Part shown: positions 1 to 8,922 of the stretch, piece by piece
Numbering within the stretch: the first letter of the stretch is position 1
How the letters are laid out: each line of letters opens with the position of its first letter
NCBI GenBank assembly: GCA_945875635.1
Contig: CAMCLD010000005.1
Location: forward strand, 47,881-111,880
Direction: 5' to 3'
Length of the DNA stretch: 64,000 nt
DNA from: an uncultured Prevotella sp.
GTDB taxonomy: Bacteria; Bacteroidota; Bacteroidia; Bacteroidales; Bacteroidaceae
Position numbers and translations under genes: made by a program
Notes under the pieces: model-generated
Seen by the model: the letters and a program-made list of their open reading frames with translations, nothing else
The model's database searches: none
Told to the model about the DNA's origin: nothing

Positions 1-746
1 TCGAAATAGAACGTCAAGGCTATCATCTTGCTGTGAGCCTCGCTTGCCGACTTAGCATAAGGTATCTTGTCTGGATTACGCAGACGTGATGCATGCTCAC
101 CGTCAAGGCTGTTTGTCATGCCATACATGAACTTAAGCTCCGGGCGCAGCTTGAAGAAAGGCAGATAGAAGTCACAGCCCATTCCTACCTCCAAGAACAC
201 ATCACTACGCTTAAGCTTTATATAGTCATCGTCTTTGCTGGTGAGATTAAGCATAGGATTGACACCCATCATCACATAAGGACGATGGTTGTTGAAACGC
301 GGAGCAGCAAGAATGAGGTCACAAGCGGCTGACACATAAGCAGTCTTCATCTCCTGACGACGCTCCGTAGGATTGCCGTTGTTGTCAAGGTCGGTTATGT
401 TGCGGAAGGTGAGATGACGCGTTCCGAAATACATGGCGGGAGCCAAACGCAACTGCATATACGTGTTTATCCTAAGCTCTCCAAGTACGCCGACAGTGAA
501 TCCAGGGTCCCAACGGTCCTGATCGACAGATATTGTCTTCTCAACAACCGAACCATCCTCCAGAGTAACCGTCTGCGGACCGGCATTAAGCAATTCCATG
601 TCTTGCAGATGAGTACCTACAAGCACACCAAAATGGAAATCACGCAAGTCGGTATAAGGACGGTTCTGCACCTTAGTATCCTGTGCCACGGCGCAGACAC
701 TCGCCATAAGCACACCTGTACACAATATGATTATCTTCTTTCTCAC
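1..746 (-). CDS. porT: PorT-like outer-membrane beta-barrel protein, 3' end cut by window
   Basis: The minus-strand frame stays open from a GTG at 746 to the window edge (248 codons seen). It is absent from simple ATG-based ORF lists because it starts with GTG and is incomplete. Residues 1-21 form a signal peptide (VRKKIIILCTG...CAVAQ). The mature part begins with DLRDFHFGVLVGTHLQDMEL, which I recognise from PorT-family proteins of Bacteroidota. These are outer-membrane beta-barrels needed for the type IX secretion system. The remainder alternates short hydrophobic and aromatic stretches as expected for barrel strands. An in-frame TAA lies two codons upstream of the GTG, so that start is forced unless the internal ATG at 707 is used, which would destroy the signal peptide. 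Its role fits the several T9SS-type cargo proteins later in the window. Other PorT-like barrels without a secretion role are possible. Confidence 0.65.
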   Translation of the reverse strand, partial: MRKKIIILCTGVLMASVCAVAQDTKVQNRPYTDLRDFHFGVLVGTHLQDMELLNAGPQTVTLEDGSVVEKTISVDQDRWDPGFTVGVLGELRINTYMQLRLAPAMYFGTRHLTFRNITDLDNNGNPTERRQEMKTAYVSAACDLILAAPRFNNHRPYVMMGVNPMLNLTSKDDDYIKLKRSDVFLEVGMGCDFYLPFFKLRPELKFMYGMTNSLDGEHASRLRNPDKIPYAKSASEAHSKMIALTFYF

Positions 747-854
747 ATATTAATAACGTACAAAAAGCATACTTATTGCATTGGCCACTATTTTGAAAAT
801 GTTTAAATAATATAAAATACCATCATCAATAGTAGGTATTAGAAAATAAATTCA

Positions 855-862
855 TACCTTTG
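855..862 (+). promoter_or_regulatory. -7 box of ferredoxin promoter
   Basis: TACCTTTG matches the Bacteroidota TAnnTTTG element and lies 58 nt before the ferredoxin start codon. No clear TTG -33 element was seen at the expected spacing. The direct repeat GTAGGTAT occurs on both sides (about 832 and 874). Confidence 0.5.
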
Positions 863-919
863 CAATGTACAAAAGTAGGTATCATTTAAACATTAACAAA
901 TAAATAAAAACAAATTATT

Positions 920-1087
920 ATGGCATACGTAATTGGTGAGGACTGCATTGCATGCGGTACATGTATCGACGAGTGTCCAGTAGGAGCAATCTCCGAGGGC
1001 GAGAAGTATTCAATCAATCCAGAGATGTGCACAGAGTGTGGCACATGTGCTGATGTTTGTCCAAGTGAGGCTATCAGCCTTCCATAA
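920..1087 (+). CDS. 2[4Fe-4S] bacterial-type ferredoxin
   Basis: A 55-residue protein, too short for most ORF cut-offs. It has two cluster-binding motifs: CIACGTCIDECP (residues 9-20) and CTECGTCADVCP (about residues 38-49). Each is CxxCxxCxxxCP, the signature of small clostridial-type ferredoxins that carry two [4Fe-4S] clusters and move electrons in the cytoplasm, for example for pyruvate:ferredoxin oxidoreductase or hydrogenases in anaerobes. It is a single-gene unit: a TAnnTTTG box lies upstream and a strong terminator hairpin follows the stop directly. The ATG at 920 gives the standard MAYVI start of this family. Confidence 0.95.
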   Translation: MAYVIGEDCIACGTCIDECPVGAISEGEKYSINPEMCTECGTCADVCPSEAISLP

Positions 1088-1110
1088 GGACTTCTGCAAA
1101 ACAAATACAA

Positions 1111-1140
1111 AAGGCTGTCCACACGGACAGCCTTTTTTTT
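1111..1140 (+). terminator. Rho-independent terminator after ferredoxin
   Basis: GGCTGTCC (1113-1120) pairs with GGACAGCC (1125-1132) across a 4-nt loop and is followed by eight T residues. It closes the ferredoxin transcript 24 nt after the stop. Confidence 0.9.
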
Positions 1141-1241
1141 GTCATATATATAGTGTGCATGCAACCGTTCAGCGAAGAATATTACAAACTGCACATTGTT
1201 GGTATCTTCATATTACGACATAGTCTTATCCTTAGTCGGAC

Positions 1242-1283
1242 TAAAACAAAAGGCGCACCAGCTTTTCACAAAGATGATGCGCC
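1242..1283 (-). terminator. Terminator of the 1.3-5.3 kb transcription unit
   Basis: On the minus strand GGCGCA pairs with TGCGCC over a 20-nt loop (1252-1283) and is followed by a TTTTGTTTT run. It lies about 40 nt after the stop of the small ORF at 1325. Confidence 0.7.
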
Positions 1284-1324
1284 GAAATAAAGTGCTTTTT
1301 TAAATATTATTTATTAACTCTTTG

Positions 1325-1516
1325 TCAATCTTCCCATGAAGACCAGACATCGTTCTCTTTAGACAGAGAACCGCCTTCGTCATTTTCTTTATCTGAAACT
1401 GAACCACTAGGAGTTCCTACTCCGTCCACTGTTGCACCCAGACTTCCATCATCAAGCAGTTTTAGTTCCATATCAGTTACCATTATGCTTGGTTTTATAT
1501 ATTCTTTTTTATTCAT
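1325..1516 (-). CDS. Small uncharacterised Bacteroidota protein (63 aa)
   Basis: Starting at the ATG at 1516 gives MNKKEYIKPSIMVTDMEL followed by KLLDDGSLG and an acidic, Ser/Gly-rich tail ending WSSWED. A longer version would need a TTG at 1537, so I prefer the ATG. Many Prevotella and Bacteroides genomes carry short proteins with this layout: a basic start, then YIKP, a hydrophobic stretch, an LL..GS-like step and a polar low-complexity tail. Their function is not known; some authors treat them as possible peptide precursors, which I cannot support here. It begins 28 nt after the stop of the giant secreted protein and shares its terminator, so the two are probably co-transcribed. It has no signal peptide and no cysteines. 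Confidence 0.6.
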   Translation of the reverse strand: MNKKEYIKPSIMVTDMELKLLDDGSLGATVDGVGTPSGSVSDKENDEGGSLSKENDVWSSWED

Positions 1517-1543
1517 AATATTCCAATTATTTTCCAATAGACA

Positions 1544-4500
1544 TTACTTGACTACATATTTCTTTCCATCCTTTACATATACACCCTTAGGAAGACCCTT
1601 GAAGCTTGCGCCCACAAACTGTCCGCCGAGTGTGTATATTCTGCCATCTGCATAGCACGACGAAGAACTTATCTCCTTAATACCTGTAACGGTTCCGTTA
1701 TTCTCATCAAGAAGGAAAGTCAACGGCGCGCCAGCATAAGCCGGACTCTCGCCTTCAAGTATTACGAGGTCATTCGTATTGTCTGTAACATCAAGTTTGA
1801 TGTTGGTTATCTTATCCACTGATGCATTAGAATTCAGATTGTATTCCAGAGTAGAAAGGGGCGTGATGATAGCAGAATATATATTCCAAGCAATTCCGTC
1901 ACCTACTGCTCTGAAGAAGTTATGACTACCATTCTTGCTCTTGCCAAGATAATACGAATACATTGGTATAGAGTTCTGCACATATGTTCCCACAAAATAA
2001 TAGTATGCTGGGATTTTTCTTTCAGCATCTTTATATACTTGTTCACCAGCATCATTGATTGCAATCATCTTAAATTCCTTGGTTGGAAGCATATAATTAT
2101 ACTCGCTAAACTTGCAGTCTTCGTTGAAACTATATTTGTTTGACCCTGCCACAGACATGACATAGTTTCCTATCTTCTTAATCTGGTCGTCCTTAGGCCA
2201 GTAAGACTTCACAAGGTAGGGATAGCCTCCTTTTATAACTACGGGGTCATCACCTGTTTGTGGTATTTTCACATATTCTGTACGATGTTCATTAAGTTCA
2301 AGGTCATATACATCGCCATTATCATCAAGCAATTTGTTACTTAGCTTGAAAATAACCTTTGAACTATTCAAAGACCTTTGAACCTTAACGAGTGTACGGA
2401 CATCAGGATATACATCTTCAGATGTCACTTCATAGTCGGTTCCATTAAGTGTCTTGACCTTGTTGCCTGCCTTAACTCCAAGAGCCTGCAAGAGTTGTGA
2501 TTTAGTCAAATCGTAAGGAACACATAATGTGTACCAATCCTTCTCATCATATTCCTTATAATACTTCTGTGGCTCAAAAGGCTGTACATTATAGTTTTCT
2601 GTAAGTACGAATTCATGCCATCCTTGATAATCCCGATCATATGTCTTTGTCCCATCTATTATAAGATCTACATTAGTTCCAATGTCAGAAATCACAACAC
2701 CTCTTTCATCCTTTTCTTTCCATGCGCCCCAGATATAACCAGATGTTGCCTGTCTAAATGTCCTGTAAAATTCTTCATGCCTTGGCCACATCATAGGTCG
2801 TCCATAACCATCCACAAGACCTGTCTCATCAGCAAGAGTATAGACTTTTGTGACATCAGTATAATTCTTTTCCTCGCCAATCTTCTTTGACATCGATGGA
2901 TAATGAAGTTTACACATCACATGTCCACTATTGACATAATTTGAACGCTGTATGGGGTGAGTCCAGTTTCCTGCGAATCCATTGTTGCCAAATGTGAGGT
3001 CGCCTTGGAAGGCGTAGGCTCCACACTTTGGTGCTTTTACAGCCAATACATATATATCCCATACACTCGCCTGCATAGCATTCCCAAAGAAAGTAGGATA
3101 ACTTTGATTTCCGTCAGATTTAATCTCCTTTAAATTTGCAGAGAATGTAAAAGAGCCATCTTCATTATCTACCGTTACGTTATTTTCAGGATCTGCATCT
3201 TTATTGCGTGGGTCTGTTGTATAGATATGTGTTAAACCATGAGCATTATTAAACGCTCTCGCCTCTATAATCTCATAGTTGTATGGAATACATAGCTTTT
3301 TAACCTTATTGCACAGAGACAAGAAATTATAAGGTATAGTATTCTGACTTTCATGCGTAGGGAGCAGAACAGTCTCAAGTGTACTCTGATCACCAGTTCC
3401 GTAGTTTGACGTAAGAGTCATATCCTCAGGGTGATAGTTCTCGCCTGTCCCGAACAAAGCGTCTGTAAGGTCAAGATAAGGGGCTTTGCAATTAGGCAAG
3501 GCATTGTAAGACACAAGATTTTTGGATGTAGTTGAGTAATGTCCTGTTTCCTTGTCAATAACTGTCGAACCAAAGTTCATGTCTATTGCATTGAGATTTC
3601 CTGACAATATCAGTTTCTTAACTTTTTCACAAGAGTATTGGTACTTGAAATATCCATTCTCATTATCAATATACCAATTAGTAAGCCAATCGTAATAAGT
3701 AGATCCCAACTGACTCATATTCAAAAGAGTATAGACCAGAGTACCAGGTTTCACAACGTATGCCGTCAAAGTAACAGCCGTTGGTTCCGCTGATGCTATT
3801 TGAACTGGTTCAAGTGCAATGTATAGCTCATCACCTACCAATGTTATAGAATTGAGCCTTGTATCAGATTTCTTTTCTCGTACAACTCCAGCAAGGTCTT
3901 TATAAGTATATGTATATGTTGCTGTCAACGGAAAGCAATCAGTTTCCCATGCTGACACGCCTTTGAAGTCATCAGTCACCGGTCCTTCATATAATGAAGA
4001 TGAAGACTTTGCTTCATCTGTGTAGTAGTCTATAACAGATGTTAGAGCAACATCGTCTCCAGTTGCTCCTGTAAGACTTTCTCCGTCATATATTTTTCCT
4101 GTATAAAGAGTGTTGCCAGATGTTGCATAGTAAACAGTGCCTTCTATTACAGAGGCCTCAGCGAATTCACCTCCAAAGAATTCTTCATTTTTGGTATAGA
4201 CAGTCCCTGAATACTTTTTATCTCCATTATAATATACAGGAACCAAATAAATCCATATACCGTCTGCAATAACATAACTATTATTATTACTATCATATTT
4301 GACTTCACTAATATCCTTATAATCATTAATTTCAACCACGCTTCCATTCGGACCATAAGAATGATACTCGATCTTTTGTGTCAAAATAATAGGTTCCGAT
4401 GTCGGTGTCGCTACATATTGTTTACCTCCATTAGTGTAAATATCTTCTCCCACATAAACATACGTTTCCCCCTTCGAAGAATATGTATATCCCGTTGACG

Positions 4501-5290
4501 TGGATGACAAAGCAATGCTCTGACCTGTATTGCCATACTTAACACTATTCTCAGTGCGGAATAGAGTACCAGTATATCTTGTATCTTTAGTTCCATTATT
4601 GTATGTGTAATAACTATCTACAAAAATAGGAATTAAAGAAACACCAGAATTTATACCCCAAGCCTTTCCATCCTTAGATATGAGAACTGGTGTCGATTCT
4701 GTTACATTATATTCCGTGCCTTCACCATGTGTAAAAGATGACACTTCATTAGTTGGTATAACTGTATATGTACCTGTCAAAAGACCATATGTTACAGCGT
4801 CCACTGTTTTTGTTGTAATGTCCGAAGCATTTACTATCACATCATTGTGAGTGTTAGGATCTATATATTTATATCCATCACTATAAGAATACTCTCCCTT
4901 GGCTGATGCAGCAGACTCAATACTTTTTCCAATGCCTATAGTCAATGAATTTACATCTTCCTTTGACATGCCATTAGGCAATACAACATACTTAACGTTG
5001 TTATTTTTGAGTGACTTAATTGTTGCTTCTGACAAATCAATTGTAATGGAATTAATACCGGAAAGGTCAACATTGGAAAAATCACCAATTAGACGAACTT
5101 TCTTAACTTTCCCGTCAAAAGCGGCATTGGCTTCAGCCAATACTTTTTCCCATGTCTTTGTACCACTCTCGGATTGTGTTATTGTCGCTACATTCTCTGT
5201 CGTACCAGAAGTGTAGCTTACTTCATAACCATCTGCCCACGTCATTGAAGAGATGGCAAGAAGCAATGAAAGTAAATAGTACTTTTTCAT
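1544..5290 (-). CDS. Giant secreted protein with BspA-like region and T9SS sorting domain (1248 aa)
   Basis: Residues 1-19 (MKKYYLLSLLLAISSMTWA) form a signal peptide. The protein is rich in Thr, Ser, Asn and Tyr. Its N-terminal half contains loosely repeated segments with STPVLI or SEPIIL phrases. In the middle, a stretch with CNKVKKLCIPYNYEIIEARAF looks like BspA-type (LRR_5) leucine-rich repeats found in surface adhesins. The last 45 residues (YTLGGQFVGAS...GVYVKDGKKYVVK) match T9SS type A C-terminal sorting domains, so the protein is probably exported by T9SS and attached to the surface or released. No enzymatic motif is visible. A promoter lies at 5449-5479, and three 19-bp tandem repeats sit in the leader. 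Binding or adhesion is an inference from the repeats only. Confidence 0.75.
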   Translation of the reverse strand: MKKYYLLSLLLAISSMTWADGYEVSYTSGTTENVATITQSESGTKTWEKVLAEANAAFDGKVKKVRLIGDFSNVDLSGINSITIDLSEATIKSLKNNNVKYVVLPNGMSKEDVNSLTIGIGKSIESAASAKGEYSYSDGYKYIDPNTHNDVIVNASDITTKTVDAVTYGLLTGTYTVIPTNEVSSFTHGEGTEYNVTESTPVLISKDGKAWGINSGVSLIPIFVDSYYTYNNGTKDTRYTGTLFRTENSVKYGNTGQSIALSSTSTGYTYSSKGETYVYVGEDIYTNGGKQYVATPTSEPIILTQKIEYHSYGPNGSVVEINDYKDISEVKYDSNNNSYVIADGIWIYLVPVYYNGDKKYSGTVYTKNEEFFGGEFAEASVIEGTVYYATSGNTLYTGKIYDGESLTGATGDDVALTSVIDYYTDEAKSSSSLYEGPVTDDFKGVSAWETDCFPLTATYTYTYKDLAGVVREKKSDTRLNSITLVGDELYIALEPVQIASAEPTAVTLTAYVVKPGTLVYTLLNMSQLGSTYYDWLTNWYIDNENGYFKYQYSCEKVKKLILSGNLNAIDMNFGSTVIDKETGHYSTTSKNLVSYNALPNCKAPYLDLTDALFGTGENYHPEDMTLTSNYGTGDQSTLETVLLPTHESQNTIPYNFLSLCNKVKKLCIPYNYEIIEARAFNNAHGLTHIYTTDPRNKDADPENNVTVDNEDGSFTFSANLKEIKSDGNQSYPTFFGNAMQASVWDIYVLAVKAPKCGAYAFQGDLTFGNNGFAGNWTHPIQRSNYVNSGHVMCKLHYPSMSKKIGEEKNYTDVTKVYTLADETGLVDGYGRPMMWPRHEEFYRTFRQATSGYIWGAWKEKDERGVVISDIGTNVDLIIDGTKTYDRDYQGWHEFVLTENYNVQPFEPQKYYKEYDEKDWYTLCVPYDLTKSQLLQALGVKAGNKVKTLNGTDYEVTSEDVYPDVRTLVKVQRSLNSSKVIFKLSNKLLDDNGDVYDLELNEHRTEYVKIPQTGDDPVVIKGGYPYLVKSYWPKDDQIKKIGNYVMSVAGSNKYSFNEDCKFSEYNYMLPTKEFKMIAINDAGEQVYKDAERKIPAYYYFVGTYVQNSIPMYSYYLGKSKNGSHNFFRAVGDGIAWNIYSAIITPLSTLEYNLNSNASVDKITNIKLDVTDNTNDLVILEGESPAYAGAPLTFLLDENNGTVTGIKEISSSSCYADGRIYTLGGQFVGASFKGLPKGVYVKDGKKYVVK

Positions 5291-5320
5291 TGTAATTTTG
5301 TCGTTTGATATTTTATGAAT

Positions 5321-5377
5321 CTATTTAAGTTAATTATCGCTATTTGAGTTAATAATCACTATTTGAGTTAATTATAA
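5321..5377. repeat. Three tandem 19-bp repeats in the leader of the giant secreted protein
   Basis: Units begin at 5321, 5340 and 5359 with consensus CTATTTgAGTTAATwATcr. They lie between the predicted promoter and the start codon, so they would be transcribed as part of a leader of about 150 nt. They do not encode a peptide frame that I would call. Confidence 0.8.
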
Positions 5378-5448
5378 ACGGAGGGGTTACTATGGGTATT
5401 TATTTCCATTCCACTTGTTCCCAAACCCTGTTTCTGTCATTTAGTTTG

Positions 5449-5479
5449 CAAAGTTAGACATAATTTTTCAAACAGACAA
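5449..5479 (-). promoter_or_regulatory. Promoter of the giant secreted protein
   Basis: On the minus strand TTG (5479-5477), 20 nt, then TAACTTTG (5456-5449). Both boxes and the spacing fit the Bacteroidota sigma-ABfr-type promoter. It lies just downstream of the terminator of the TPR operon. Confidence 0.7.
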
Positions 5480-5491
5480 GAAAAATCACAT

Positions 5492-5552
5492 AAAAAAAAC
5501 ACTTCCGCAATATCTAATGGGTATTGTCAGGACACCCATGATATTGCGGAAG
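5492..5552 (-). terminator. Strong terminator of the exbB-TPR operon
   Basis: A 13-bp perfect stem, CTTCCGCAATATC with GATATTGCGGAAG, encloses a second 6-bp stem ATGGGT/ACCCAT. Reading on the minus strand it is followed by eight T residues. It sits 31 nt after the stop of the TPR gene. Confidence 0.93.
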
Positions 5553-5582
5553 CGTGTAACAAATATTATATTTATAGTACAA

Positions 5583-6968
5583 TTACTCTATACCGAGAGC
5601 AGCCTTGGCATTCTTGTCCTCTGGGTCAAGCTTGATAAGCATCTCATAGTATGGTTTTGCTGCCTCAAGATTTTCCTTCTCACCCCAATAGTAATATCCA
5701 AGGAGGCTGAGAGCTGTCTTGAGATAACCTGTCTCGTCAGCATCGAGACCTGTCTTGTTGCCGAGAACATCAACAATTTTCTGGTTATATGAAGCAGAAA
5801 CGTCTGCTTTGCCAGCCTTGTTAGCCACACTTGCAGCCACAGTGTATGCCCATGTGTTGATTGACGGATATTTCTCAGCCATCTGGTCATATATGGCAAG
5901 AGCCTTGTCAAAATTACCCTTTTCAACATAAATGTTGGCGAGTTTGCCATAGTCAGACGGTGTGGCATTAGGATTCTTCTTCATATAAAGCTCGCTGTAC
6001 TCAAGTGCCTTGTCTGTGTCACCAAGTCCAGTGTATGCCTCTGAAATCTTGCCGAGTGCCTCAACTGCATTAGCATCAACCTCAAGAGCCTTGTTGAACT
6101 GTACCAATGCATCGTTGTAACGCTGTACTCCGAGAAGAGCCTTTCCGTAGTAGGTATAGTCTGTGGAGTTCTTCACCCCTTCCATCTGCATGAACTGCTC
6201 TGCAATCTTTACAGCCTCATCAAACTGAGATGTCTCAACAGCTGACCAAAGTCCAAGCTGCTTGAATGTCAGATTCTTCGGGAACTTGACAGAACCAGCA
6301 TTTGCTATCTTCAAGCCCTCTGAATATTTGCGGAGCTGAATGGCAGAGATGACATATTCCACCAACTTACCCTCGTCAAGGTCGCTTGTCTTGCACTTTG
6401 CAAAGTTCTCATAAGCTTTGTCAAACTTATTGGCTGAGAAGAAAGAGTGTCCTGCTTCAGCATCGATAGGATAGTCTGGTATCTCCTGTTTCAGCTTTGC
6501 ATAAGTCTCCTCTACAAGCTTCGGGTTAATCTTACGATATATAGAAGCATAGCGTGTGTAAGCCTGAGGATTCTTTGGGTCAAGACTCATGGCTGTTGCA
6601 TAGTGGGAAGCAGCACCACCTCCGTTTCCTGACTCATCCTTTAGAGCCTCGATGTCACCTTTCAGAATATAAGCCTGAGCCTGAATCTTAAGGTCCTTCT
6701 TTGCCTTTGAGAGAGCAAGGTCAGCCATCTCGCCAGCCTTGTCCACGTTCTTCACTGCGAGATAAGAGTTGCCAAGTGCTATGACAGCCTCTGGGTTCTT
6801 CTTATACTCCTTTAGATAATTCTTAACAAGGACAGCTGACTCAGCGGAATTAGACTTCAGTGCCTGTGTTACAGGACCAAGAGCAGTACCATAGTCAACA
6901 TCCTGAGCAAATGTCGGAGCCGAGATACTAATCATCGCTCCGAGAACAAAATATTTAATTGCCTTCAT
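5583..6968 (-). CDS. Secreted tetratricopeptide-repeat protein
   Basis: 461 residues. A signal peptide (MKAIKYFVLGAMISISAPTFAQ) is followed by about ten helical repeats with the TPR pattern, for example YYGKALLGVQRYNDALVQFN and ALGKISEAYTGLGDTDKALE. TPR arrays are protein-binding scaffolds, and this one would lie in the periplasm. It is the last gene of the exbB-exbD-exbD-tonB-pstS-like operon, a gene order I have seen repeatedly in Bacteroidales. It may therefore assemble or regulate the energy-transduction complex, though no partner is shown by the sequence. The ATG at 6968 directly precedes the signal peptide. A strong terminator follows. Confidence 0.85.
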   Translation of the reverse strand: MKAIKYFVLGAMISISAPTFAQDVDYGTALGPVTQALKSNSAESAVLVKNYLKEYKKNPEAVIALGNSYLAVKNVDKAGEMADLALSKAKKDLKIQAQAYILKGDIEALKDESGNGGGAASHYATAMSLDPKNPQAYTRYASIYRKINPKLVEETYAKLKQEIPDYPIDAEAGHSFFSANKFDKAYENFAKCKTSDLDEGKLVEYVISAIQLRKYSEGLKIANAGSVKFPKNLTFKQLGLWSAVETSQFDEAVKIAEQFMQMEGVKNSTDYTYYGKALLGVQRYNDALVQFNKALEVDANAVEALGKISEAYTGLGDTDKALEYSELYMKKNPNATPSDYGKLANIYVEKGNFDKALAIYDQMAEKYPSINTWAYTVAASVANKAGKADVSASYNQKIVDVLGNKTGLDADETGYLKTALSLLGYYYWGEKENLEAAKPYYEMLIKLDPEDKNAKAALGIE

Positions 6969-7049
6969 AATCTCAATCTTATTCTATATTACTGTTATAT
7001 ATATAATAATGTGTATGAATAAATGCTAACTTCTCCCCTATTTCAGTCT

Positions 7050-8018
7050 TTATCTATTTACTTCCACCTTCTTGAAGGTAATGTCACCTCTGTAGGGAAG
7101 CAGTCCAGACTTGAATATTATCAACTGTCCCTTGGGTTTGCAGATGTAGTTCATAAAGCTCCATGGCAGAGCACTGAGAGGGTCTGTGCATATAGCATAT
7201 AGAGTGCGGTAGAATGGGTAGCGTCCATCAAGCAGATATGCCTGATATGGCTTCCAGCTATTTGATGGTGTTGCCTTATCCTTTATGGATATGGACATCA
7301 CATGGATATTCTTCTTGAATGTGGTGTTAGTGGAGTCGCGCTTGTCGTTCAGCCAGTTCGACCCTATAACACCGATGGCGTTGGGTGTCTTGTCAACATA
7401 GTCGATTACATCCTTACTGCATTTCGCTCCCACCACGTTAGGACTTGTAATAGCCTTTCCGTCAAGAATGGAGTCAATGACGAAATGCACCGTAGCCGAC
7501 TGTTTATTGTCAAACACAACCTCTATCTCTCCCCTGTTGGAGCCAGGGTACAGCTCGTTCCAGTCAGTGACCTGTCCGCTCAACACTCTTTTCACATCAT
7601 TAACCGTCATGCAGGTGTCGTTGTTGTTCCTGTTTACGATAAAGGCGAGTCCGTCGTAGCCTATGATGGAGACACGCGGAACCTGTCGTTTGGTCTCAAG
7701 ATAAGCAATCTCACTTGGAAGGAGTCCCCTTGATGTTATCAGCAGTTGTGTCTTAAGGTCCTGGATTTGTTTGAGTCCTGTTGTCTCATCTGTATAAACC
7801 GGTTTGAGATGAGCGTTCGGATATTCATACTCAAACTGCTGGCGCAGTTCCTCTATGATAGGACTGAAGCTTTCGTCAGCATAGAATGTTATGGTGCCCG
7901 ATGTGGGCGTGTCTGTTCTACCGTTAACAGGTTTCTTCTTGCCGGAGCAAGAAGAAACGCTGTTAATTAGTAGTAGAGATCCTACAATATAGAATATGTA
8001 GAATACGTTCTTTTTCAT
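7050..8018 (-). CDS. PstS-like periplasmic substrate-binding lipoprotein
   Basis: 322 residues from the ATG at 8018; a TTG at 8021 would add one residue only. The N-terminus has a lipobox-like LINSVSSCSG, so it is probably a lipoprotein. The body matches the PBP-like domain of phosphate-binding PstS proteins: TITFYADESFSPIIEELRQQF near the start, then IGYDGLAFIVNR and GVIGSNWLN. In phosphate transporters this fold binds an oxyanion. No pstC, pstA or pstB lies nearby. Instead the gene sits between tonB and the TPR gene, so it may serve a TonB-linked role or have lost phosphate transport. Substrate unknown. Confidence 0.75.
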   Translation of the reverse strand: MKKNVFYIFYIVGSLLLINSVSSCSGKKKPVNGRTDTPTSGTITFYADESFSPIIEELRQQFEYEYPNAHLKPVYTDETTGLKQIQDLKTQLLITSRGLLPSEIAYLETKRQVPRVSIIGYDGLAFIVNRNNNDTCMTVNDVKRVLSGQVTDWNELYPGSNRGEIEVVFDNKQSATVHFVIDSILDGKAITSPNVVGAKCSKDVIDYVDKTPNAIGVIGSNWLNDKRDSTNTTFKKNIHVMSISIKDKATPSNSWKPYQAYLLDGRYPFYRTLYAICTDPLSALPWSFMNYICKPKGQLIIFKSGLLPYRGDITFKKVEVNR

Positions 8019-8021
8019 CAA

Positions 8022-8882
8022 TTACTGTAGTTTAAATGTTACAGGAAGAGTGAACTTTACACGTGCTGGCTGACCATTGTTCATACCAGGGTTCCACTTA
8101 GGCATGCGCTTTACAGTGTTGACAGCCTCACGGTCGAGTGCCGGGTCAACAGAACGAACGACCTGTACGTTACTGATGCTTCCGTCTTTCTCGACAACGA
8201 AGTTGACGATTACTCGTCCCTGAATACCATTCTCGGCAGCTACAGCCGGGTAAGACAGGTTTTGTGCGAGCCACTGGTTGACATTACCCTTGAAGGAAGG
8301 CATCTGCTCAGCTATATCGAACACCTTGTTCTCCACAACCTGCTTAACCTCCTCCTTTGGAGCCTCTTTAGGTGCTGGCGGCGGTACGTTAACGGCGATG
8401 TCATTTCTGACAGCCTCCACTGTACGGTCCTTAGTACCTTCCTGGTCAACATTTGACACTGCAACCTTCTCGTCCAGCTTGTCCATCTGCTTTACCTGAT
8501 TCTCCTCTTTCACCAATTCATCCTTCTTGATGACAGGAGCTGTAAACTTCTGTGACTGGCGAACCTCTGGTATTTCCTTCTTAGGTTCAATCTTAGGCTG
8601 TACCTTCGGTTGCTCTTTCTTTTTCTCTTTCTTAGCCTGCTCCTGGAGTTTAGCGAGTTCCATTGCCTCCATTCTGGCAATTCTCTCTGCCTCCATCTTC
8701 TGCGCTACAACACGCCATGCGAGGAAACCTCCGATAAGAGCGGCAGCTATCACCAAGATGAGCAAGGCACGGAAGTTACGGGAACCAGTACCTTTGCGAA
8801 GCTGGTAAGCTCCGTAGGTTTTGTTCTTGTTCTCGAACACCATGTCCACCCATTTCGGATCATATAGATCTATTTTTGACAT
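8022..8882 (-). CDS. tonB: Energy transducer TonB
   Basis: 286 residues. The N-terminal cytoplasmic part (MSKIDLYDPKWVDMVFENKN...YGAYQLRK) is typical of Bacteroidota TonB. One membrane helix (about residues 38-58, ALLILVIAAALIGGFLAW) follows. Next come a Lys/Glu/Pro-rich periplasmic spacer and a C-terminal TonB domain (PSFKGNVNQWLAQNLSYP ... GRVIVNFVVEKDGSISNV ... VKFTLPVTFKLQ). TonB couples proton-motive force collected by ExbB/ExbD to outer-membrane transporters such as SusC-type receptors. It follows the two exbD genes and ends 3 nt before the next start. Confidence 0.95.
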   Translation of the reverse strand: MSKIDLYDPKWVDMVFENKNKTYGAYQLRKGTGSRNFRALLILVIAAALIGGFLAWRVVAQKMEAERIARMEAMELAKLQEQAKKEKKKEQPKVQPKIEPKKEIPEVRQSQKFTAPVIKKDELVKEENQVKQMDKLDEKVAVSNVDQEGTKDRTVEAVRNDIAVNVPPPAPKEAPKEEVKQVVENKVFDIAEQMPSFKGNVNQWLAQNLSYPAVAAENGIQGRVIVNFVVEKDGSISNVQVVRSVDPALDREAVNTVKRMPKWNPGMNNGQPARVKFTLPVTFKLQ

Positions 8883-8922
8883 TGTTCTTTTCTTTTTTTT
8901 AAGTTAATAAACCATCGATTGA

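Noticed and set aside
5588..5968. 126-residue minus-strand ORF inside the TPR gene
   Set aside because: Out-of-frame shadow of a clear TPR protein with a signal peptide.
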